Assembly: GCA_016868295.1 (NCBI GenBank)
Contig: VGHJ01000023.1
Span: 1-37,707 of the forward strand
Direction: 5' to 3'
DNA: 37,707 nucleotides
Origin: Betaproteobacteria bacterium
GTDB taxonomy: Bacteria > Pseudomonadota > Gammaproteobacteria > Burkholderiales > Rhodocyclaceae
Part shown: piece after piece, positions 32,988-37,707 of the stretch
Numbering within the stretch: the first letter of the stretch is position 1
How the letters are laid out: the number at the start of each line of letters is the position of its first letter
Notes under the pieces: model-generated
Told to the model about the DNA's origin: nothing
Database searches by the model: none
Seen by the model: the letters and a program-made list of their open reading frames with translations, nothing else
Position numbers and translations under genes: made by a program

Positions 32988-33812
32988 ATGGCCAGAACCG
33001 CGCGCAAGACGCCCGCCGAGAAGCCCCGCGCCGCCAAGCCGGACAAGGACCGGCAGTTCGTCACCGCGCTGGCGCGCGGCCTCGACATCCTGCGCGCCTT
33101 CACGCCGCGCCACCCGGTGCTCGGCAACAACGAGATCGCCCAGCGTGCGCGCCTGCCCAAGCCGACGGTGACGCGCCTGACCTACACCCTGACCCAGCTC
33201 GGCTACCTCAACTACTCACCCGAGTCGGGCAAGTATTCCCTCTCGGCCGGCGTGCTGGCGCTGGGTTATTCCTTCCTCGCCAGCCAGGACATCCGCGCCA
33301 TCGCGCGGCCGCTGATGCAGGAGTTCGCCGACTATGCCCGCGCCACGGTCTGCCTCGCCGCGCGCGACAATCCCTACATGGTCTTCCTCGAAGTCTGCCA
33401 GGGCAACCCGACCTTCCAGATGCGCCTGGAAGTCGGCGCGCGCGTGCCCTACGGCATGACCGCCCTGGGCCGCGCCTACCATTGCGGCCTGTCGGAGGAA
33501 TCGCGCGAGGCGATGCTGGAAGAGCACCGCAAGATGGGACGCAAGGAGGACTGGGAGGGCTTCCGCGCCAGCTTCGACAAGGCGGCGCGCGACTACCAGA
33601 AGTACGGCTTCTGCGTCTCGCTGGGTGAATGGAACAAGGACGTCTGCTCGGTCGCCGTGCCGCTGATCTCGCGCGACCAGTCGAAGATCCTCGCCCTCAC
33701 CTGCGCCGGTCCGCCCTTCGAGATGACGCGCGGCCGCATCTTCGACGAGATCGGCCCGCGCCTGATCCAGCTGCGCGACCGCCTTTTCTCCGCGACGGGC
33801 GGGAGTTTTTAG
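32988..33812 (+). CDS. IclR-family transcriptional regulator
   Basis: A 274-residue regulator. A basic extension (1-20) precedes the winged HTH (about 22-85: ARGLDILRAF, NNEIAQRARLPKPTVTRLTYTL) and the effector-binding domain (about 100-270) follows. GGAGG is 7 bases before ATG 32988; an in-frame ATG at 32982 is too close to it. The gene is third in the operon after the SDR and QOR and probably controls it through the palindrome at 31081-31093. The effector is unknown; such clusters often process aromatic or lipid-derived substrates. Confidence 0.93.
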   Translation: MARTARKTPAEKPRAAKPDKDRQFVTALARGLDILRAFTPRHPVLGNNEIAQRARLPKPTVTRLTYTLTQLGYLNYSPESGKYSLSAGVLALGYSFLASQDIRAIARPLMQEFADYARATVCLAARDNPYMVFLEVCQGNPTFQMRLEVGARVPYGMTALGRAYHCGLSEESREAMLEEHRKMGRKEDWEGFRASFDKAARDYQKYGFCVSLGEWNKDVCSVAVPLISRDQSKILALTCAGPPFEMTRGRIFDEIGPRLIQLRDRLFSATGGSF

Positions 33813-33905
33813 GCCTATCCCCCATCCCCTTTCCCGAGGAAAGGGGTGACGTCGGTTCAGCCGCTACGCGGCTTCCATGCAAAAGTCAGTCGCTGTGGTA
33901 CGGCG
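33813..33905. repeat. Convergent intergenic region with two hairpins and a repeated 17-mer
   Basis: Hairpin 1 is CCCCTTTCC-CGA-GGAAAGGGG (33826-33846), a perfect 9-bp stem. Hairpin 2 is AGCCGC-TAC-GCGGCT (33859-33873). At 33881-33897 lies a 17-base sequence whose reverse complement is identical to 1994-2010. The region separates the IclR gene from the convergent CBS/DUF294 gene and may end both transcripts, but no T tract is seen. Confidence 0.7.
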
Positions 33906-35360
33906 CTATAGCCGGTAATCCAGCCGCAGCTTGTCCTGCAGCTTGCGCGCCTGCTTGAAGGCTTCCTTGAGGATGAGGCGGTCGAGCTCGTTCAGCTCGT
34001 CCGGATTGATGCGGTTGGCGCCGGCGTCGTCCGCCGCCAGGTCCTGCTGGTGGCGCAGGCGCAACTGCTGGATGAAGTAGAAGCCGTCGATCATCGCCTC
34101 GATGTCGGCGCCGAGGTTGGTGGCTTCGGCCGCCCCGCGCAGCCGCTGCGCCGTGCCGGTCATGGCGACGCCGTTGGCGAGGGAGAATATCCGCGCCGCA
34201 TCGACGAATGGGCGCGAGCCGTACATCTTGAGGTCGATGGTGTGCGGGAAATCCTTGTTGTTGTCGTAGGTGAAATCGCGGATCAGGCCGAGCGGCGGCT
34301 GGCACTGCAGCGCATTTTCCGTCATCAGGCGCAGGAACAGGGTCGCCTTGCCGGCGGTGCCGAGCAGCCAGTCGCGCAGTTCGTGCGACAGCTCCTCGTC
34401 CCCGTAGAGGGGCCGGAAGTCGAAGAAGATCGATGCGTTCAGCAGGGCCTTCGGCTCGGGCGACTGGATCCACTTGGCGAACCTCGCGCGCCACTCGTCG
34501 AGCGACAGGCACCACTCCGGGTTGCCCGCCATGATGCCGCCCTTGCACAGCGGAAAGTCGCAGGCGTCGAGCTTGCGGTTCACCGACTCGGCGAAGGGCA
34601 GCAGACTCTTGCGCAGCGCCTCGACGTCCCGGCCGTCCGGATCGAAGATGATGCCGTTGTCCTGGTCGGTGGAGAGCGTCTGCTCGTAGCGCCCTTCGGA
34701 GCCGAGCGCCACCCAGCACCATTTCACCTGGGGCAGGTCGAACTCGTCGTGCGTCAGCTCGATGATGCGCAGGGTGAGCAGGTCGTTCAGCGTCGAGATG
34801 AGGTGGGTCAGCTGGTCGGCCGCCACACCCTGGCCGAGCATGGTGGACGCCATGCTGCGGATGTCGCGCGAACATCCCTGCAGCGCGGCCAGGTCCCTGG
34901 CCTCGCGGATATTGCCGGTGACGTCGTTCACCCCGGTGCGCTGCAGGGCGAAGAGATCGTTCTGGGAAACGATGCCGATCAGGTTGCCGTCCTCGTCAAC
35001 GACCAGCAGGTGGCGCAGGCCGCGGCGGCCCATGATGAGCGCCGCCTGATAGGCCGTCGTTTGCGGCTTGACCGTGATCACGCCGGCCGTCATCACGGAC
35101 GCAATGGGCAGGTCGAGCGTGCAGCCGGGCAGCGCCACCCGGTGCAGCAGGTCGCGCAGGGTGAAGATGCCGAGCGGCAGCCGGCCATCGGCGTCGGCGA
35201 CGATGATGGAGCCGATGCGCTTCTCGTCCATGATGCGGATCGCCTGTCGCACCGTGGCATCCAGCGGCACGGTGACGGGCTGGCGGCGGATCAGGCTGCC
35301 CAGCGGGCTGTACATCGCCTGGTAGTCGTTCTTGGCGGTCTGGCGCAGGGGTTCTTCCAT
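33906..35360 (-). CDS. CBS-domain protein with DUF294 nucleotidyltransferase-like domains
   Basis: A 484-residue protein. Two CBS motifs (about 24-75 and 88-140) usually bind adenine nucleotides. They are followed by a DUF294 nucleotidyltransferase-like domain with GSEGRYEQT (220-228) and D232/D234, the pattern seen in GlnD/GlnE-type transferases, and a DUF294 C-terminal substrate-binding-like region (about 330-480). No cyclic-nucleotide-binding domain is present, unlike some relatives. The gene lies 16 bases after the exonuclease gene, a pairing I recall from many proteobacteria, often near acetate-type symporters, though that association is from memory. Confidence 0.92.
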   Translation of the reverse strand: MEEPLRQTAKNDYQAMYSPLGSLIRRQPVTVPLDATVRQAIRIMDEKRIGSIIVADADGRLPLGIFTLRDLLHRVALPGCTLDLPIASVMTAGVITVKPQTTAYQAALIMGRRGLRHLLVVDEDGNLIGIVSQNDLFALQRTGVNDVTGNIREARDLAALQGCSRDIRSMASTMLGQGVAADQLTHLISTLNDLLTLRIIELTHDEFDLPQVKWCWVALGSEGRYEQTLSTDQDNGIIFDPDGRDVEALRKSLLPFAESVNRKLDACDFPLCKGGIMAGNPEWCLSLDEWRARFAKWIQSPEPKALLNASIFFDFRPLYGDEELSHELRDWLLGTAGKATLFLRLMTENALQCQPPLGLIRDFTYDNNKDFPHTIDLKMYGSRPFVDAARIFSLANGVAMTGTAQRLRGAAEATNLGADIEAMIDGFYFIQQLRLRHQQDLAADDAGANRINPDELNELDRLILKEAFKQARKLQDKLRLDYRL

Positions 35361-35376
35361 TTCGTTCGTTTCCGGT

Positions 35377-37569
35377 TCAGTACTTGATTCGTGCGTAGTA
35401 GGTCCGTTCAGCGGCCTCGCGGGCTTCGCGCAACGTGCGTATGCCCATCCCGTTGAGAAGGGGAATCATCCTGAGGAAGACCTCCCCGGTGACGATGGCG
35501 TCGCCCAGCGCGGTATGGCGCCCGATGACGTTGATGCCGAGCCGCTCGCAGATGGCCTCCAGCTTGTGCGACTCCTGGTTGGGATGGATCACGGCGGAGA
35601 GCAACAGCGTGTCGAGCACCGGATGGCCGAAACGGATGCCGGTCGACTCCTCCTTCAACTGCAGGAAGCGCATGTCGAAGGCGGCGTTGTGGGCGACGAG
35701 CACCGTGTCTTCGCAGAAGGCGTGAAACAGCGGCAGCACCTTGTCGAGGGTCGGCTGGCCGGCCACCATGTCCTCGGTGATGCCGTGAATGGGAATGCCC
35801 TCCGGCCGCAGCGGCCGGCGCGGATCGATGATCTGGTCGATGCTCTCGCTGCGCAACAGGCGGCCGTTCACGATGCGCGTGGCGCCGATCTGGATGATCT
35901 CGTCGCCGGCGGAGGGCTCCAGTCCGGTCGTCTCGGTGTCGAAGACGGTGTAGGTCAGCTCGGTCAGCAGCCGGTCGTCGAGCGCGCGCGTCTCCTCCGT
36001 CTGTCGGAACAGGTTGAAGTCGTAGTACTCGGGCCGGCTCTCGGCATGCATGAGGACGGCGGACTCGACGGACTCCTGCGGCACGGCGGCGGGGAGGAGC
36101 ATGCGGATGAAGGCGCGGTGCGAGGCCTTCTCGCGCTCGAACCATATCTCGCCGTCGTGCCGCTCGATCACCTCGCGCAGCGTGAGCGGGCTGTTCTCGC
36201 CCGCCACGTTCATCGGATCGATCTCCCAGGCGAGCAACGTCTGGCTGCCGACCACGGCGCCCGACCAGATCAGGTCGAGCTGGGCCAGGCGGCCGGCCGG
36301 CGCCATGCGGAAGCGCAGCTCGCGGATGTCGTACTCGTCGCGCAGCCGCGCCGCCAGGTAGGTCACGCCCTGCAGGAGGGAAAAGCTGTCCACCTTGACC
36401 CACAGGCCTGCGGCCACCTGCTCCGCCTTGGTCGGCAACTCGAGCTTCTTCTCGATGCGCCGCTGCGCCGCGGCGACGAGGTCCTCGCCCAGCATGTCCT
36501 CGAGCGGCCAGCGCGCCTTGAGCGCGCCGGAAAACTCGCTGACGGTACGGTCGAGCCGCTGCCCCATCGCGCCGACCTCGTCGCGGATGATGCCGACGAA
36601 GCGCTCGCGCATCCGCGCCTCCATGTCCGGATAGTCGAGCAGGTTCTCGATCGCGGCGCGGATGTTGCCGAGCGAGGCGCGGCTGCCCTCCGTCAGCGAC
36701 TGCAGCAGGGCGTCGCGCTTGCTCTCCATCTCGAAGTTGCGCGTGATGTTGTCGAGCATGAGGACGTAGCCGGCGATGGGCCGCTCCCGCCCGTCGTCCG
36801 GCGCGCTCTCGCGCGCGGCGCCGCGCACCGGTGCCATCTGCACGCGGATGAGCTGGCCGGCGCGGCTGGCGGTGACGAAATTCGCCAGCGGCTGCTGGCT
36901 GCCGCGCGCCAGCCGCTGCTGGATGCTTTCCAGCGCATGGGTGATCAGGTTGCGCTCGAGCACGGCGAAGATCGAGCGGCCGAGCCCGATCAGCGCACTG
37001 CCGGCGGCCGCCGGCTCGCCCTCCGCCAGCGCCTTGAACTGGAGGCGGGCGCGGTTGTTGTAGAGCAGGATGCGACCGTCGAGGTTGCACACCACGACGC
37101 TCTGCGTCAGCTCGGACATGAGCGCCGCCAGGCGGTTCTTCTCCTCCTCGATCGAGGTTTTCGCCTCGCGGATGCGCGCCTCGACGTCGCGCTGCAGGGA
37201 CTCGCGCTGCTCGGCCAGCGCGTTCACCACCTGCGCCAGGGTGCGGATTTCCGGGGCGCCGATTTCCTGCAGGCGCAGTCCGGGATTCGAGCCGACCATG
37301 ACCTGGGCCTGCTCGCGCAGGGCAAGCGGCGCCAGTGCGTAGGCGCGGTAGATGGCGCTGACGATGAGGCCGAGCACGAACCAGGCGATGAGGATGATGA
37401 AGATGGACAGTTCGATGCGCGACATCAGGATGCCGACGAAGGCCAGCCGCTCGTGCTCCTTCATGTCGGCCCAGAGCACGACCCCCAGCGCGCTGAACAG
37501 CACCACCAGCAGGAGGTAGAGCCCGCCGAGGACGAGCACCAGCTTGAGTTTGACGGATGAACCCTGCAT
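35377..37569 (-). CDS. Membrane sensor-like protein fused to DnaQ-type 3'-5' exonuclease
   Basis: A 730-residue protein. Two membrane helices (about 8-32 and 53-75) are followed by a HAMP-like and coiled-coil region (about 76-150), a PAS-like fold (about 155-275), and a kinase-like region (about 285-495) in which the H-box reads SLTEGSRASL with no histidine and the N-box asparagine is missing, so it should be inactive. The C-terminus (about 538-700) is a DEDDh exonuclease: Exo I FDTETTGL (D544, E546), Exo II HNAAFD (D632), Exo III H685 and D690. All four acidic residues and the histidine are present, so nuclease activity is likely. An IS481 element lies 11 bases upstream. Confidence 0.92.
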   Translation of the reverse strand: MQGSSVKLKLVLVLGGLYLLLVVLFSALGVVLWADMKEHERLAFVGILMSRIELSIFIILIAWFVLGLIVSAIYRAYALAPLALREQAQVMVGSNPGLRLQEIGAPEIRTLAQVVNALAEQRESLQRDVEARIREAKTSIEEEKNRLAALMSELTQSVVVCNLDGRILLYNNRARLQFKALAEGEPAAAGSALIGLGRSIFAVLERNLITHALESIQQRLARGSQQPLANFVTASRAGQLIRVQMAPVRGAARESAPDDGRERPIAGYVLMLDNITRNFEMESKRDALLQSLTEGSRASLGNIRAAIENLLDYPDMEARMRERFVGIIRDEVGAMGQRLDRTVSEFSGALKARWPLEDMLGEDLVAAAQRRIEKKLELPTKAEQVAAGLWVKVDSFSLLQGVTYLAARLRDEYDIRELRFRMAPAGRLAQLDLIWSGAVVGSQTLLAWEIDPMNVAGENSPLTLREVIERHDGEIWFEREKASHRAFIRMLLPAAVPQESVESAVLMHAESRPEYYDFNLFRQTEETRALDDRLLTELTYTVFDTETTGLEPSAGDEIIQIGATRIVNGRLLRSESIDQIIDPRRPLRPEGIPIHGITEDMVAGQPTLDKVLPLFHAFCEDTVLVAHNAAFDMRFLQLKEESTGIRFGHPVLDTLLLSAVIHPNQESHKLEAICERLGINVIGRHTALGDAIVTGEVFLRMIPLLNGMGIRTLREAREAAERTYYARIKY

Positions 37570-37574
37570 CGAGG

Positions 37575-37580
37575 CCTAGG
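37575..37580. other. Probable IS481 target site CCTAGG
   Basis: The hexamer next to the element's left end fits the NCTAGN target reported for IS481-family members, which duplicate the six bases. Only one side is visible in the window. Confidence 0.65.
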
Positions 37581-37707
37581 TGTGATGGCCCAATAGGTTG
37601 TTTCTGTTCATTCGGACTGAGTCTGAGAGACTTGGAGGTGCGAACCGACCAACTACTCTCAGGAGATCAGCCGAATGAACATGCATAAGAATGCCCGACT
37701 CACTTTT
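37581..37707 (+). mobile_element. Left end of an IS481-family insertion sequence
   Basis: The end reads TGTGATGGCCCAATAGGTTG, which closely follows the known left end of IS481 (TGTGA...CAATAGGTTGT). About 94 bases further the transposase begins. The element continues beyond the window, so length, right end and integrity are unknown. It points away from the exonuclease gene and separates that gene from its original upstream region. Confidence 0.9.
37675..37707 (+). CDS. IS481-family transposase, N-terminal fragment (window edge)
   Basis: The first eleven codons read MNMHKNARLTF, matching the conserved start of IS481 transposases (MNxHKNARLT). AGGAG lies 9 bases upstream. The window stops here, so nothing can be said of the HTH or DDE catalytic core. 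Confidence 0.88.
   Translation, partial: MNMHKNARLTF

Noticed and set aside
37696-37707. CGACTCACTTTT as another copy of the recurrent word
   Set aside because: It differs in the core (CTCAC against CTGAC) and is part of the conserved IS481 transposase start.

Overview
The window is GC-rich (about two thirds G+C by eye), densely coded chromosomal DNA of a Gram-negative proteobacterium, most likely a betaproteobacterium of the Rhodocyclales/Sterolibacteriaceae type. That placement is an inference from gene content and order (phaC-phaB-phaB-phaR-rimO, bamD opposite rluD-pgeF, a wax-ester-synthase operon, PHA storage) and was not tested by a search.

Layout. 1-1822: a truncated periplasmic-binding/sensor gene and an HD-GYP response regulator (c-di-GMP turnover). 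1994-3689: an orphan AAA/DUF4143 ATPase gene flanked by 229-bp direct repeats of the 3' end of the neighbouring ABC transporter, which looks like an acquired insertion. 3490-7425 (minus): a ClpX-like unfoldase without a zinc domain, a WYL regulator, an unlisted 22-codon membrane peptide with a perfect Shine-Dalgarno, and an SbmA/YddA-like ABC exporter/importer. 7494-7761: tRNA-Ala(GGC) and tRNA-Glu(TTC) with a near-consensus promoter and a terminator. 7776-14530 (minus): phaC, two phaB paralogues, phaR, rimO and a GlcD-like FAD dehydrogenase, a carbon-storage locus running into housekeeping genes. 14654-18190: a small membrane protein, a ZIP metal transporter, an EamA exporter, pgeF and rluD. 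18191-25058: bamD, a universal stress protein, a 3-hydroxyacyl-CoA dehydrogenase coupled to a yrfG-like phosphatase, a secreted pentapeptide-repeat protein, a membrane-anchored spermidine-synthase-like protein and a cold-shock protein. 25059-31051 (minus): a tight seven-gene run with a GIY-YIG/ArfB fusion, a small unknown protein, a wax ester synthase/DGAT, two alpha/beta hydrolases, a quinone oxidoreductase and a DsbA/FrnE-like protein. 31160-33812 (plus): SDR, quinone oxidoreductase and IclR regulator, preceded by two adjacent palindromes. 33906-37569 (minus): a CBS/DUF294 protein and a membrane pseudo-kinase fused to a DnaQ-like exonuclease. 37581-37707: the left end of an IS481-family element inserted at CCTAGG just upstream of the exonuclease gene.

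How the genes fit together. Two carbon-storage routes are present (PHA: phaC/phaB/phaB/phaR; neutral lipid: WS/DGAT with hydrolases), with 3-hydroxyacyl-CoA chemistry nearby. Many genes are translationally coupled by ATGA or GTGA overlaps. The most unusual items are the GIY-YIG/ArfB fusion, the ClpX-like protein with altered pore and substrate loops, the repeat-flanked ATPase, the tiny membrane peptide, and a short word (AAAAGTCAG, reverse CTGACTTTT) that recurs at five independent places, always codirectional with transcription, in two different reading frames and outside genes.
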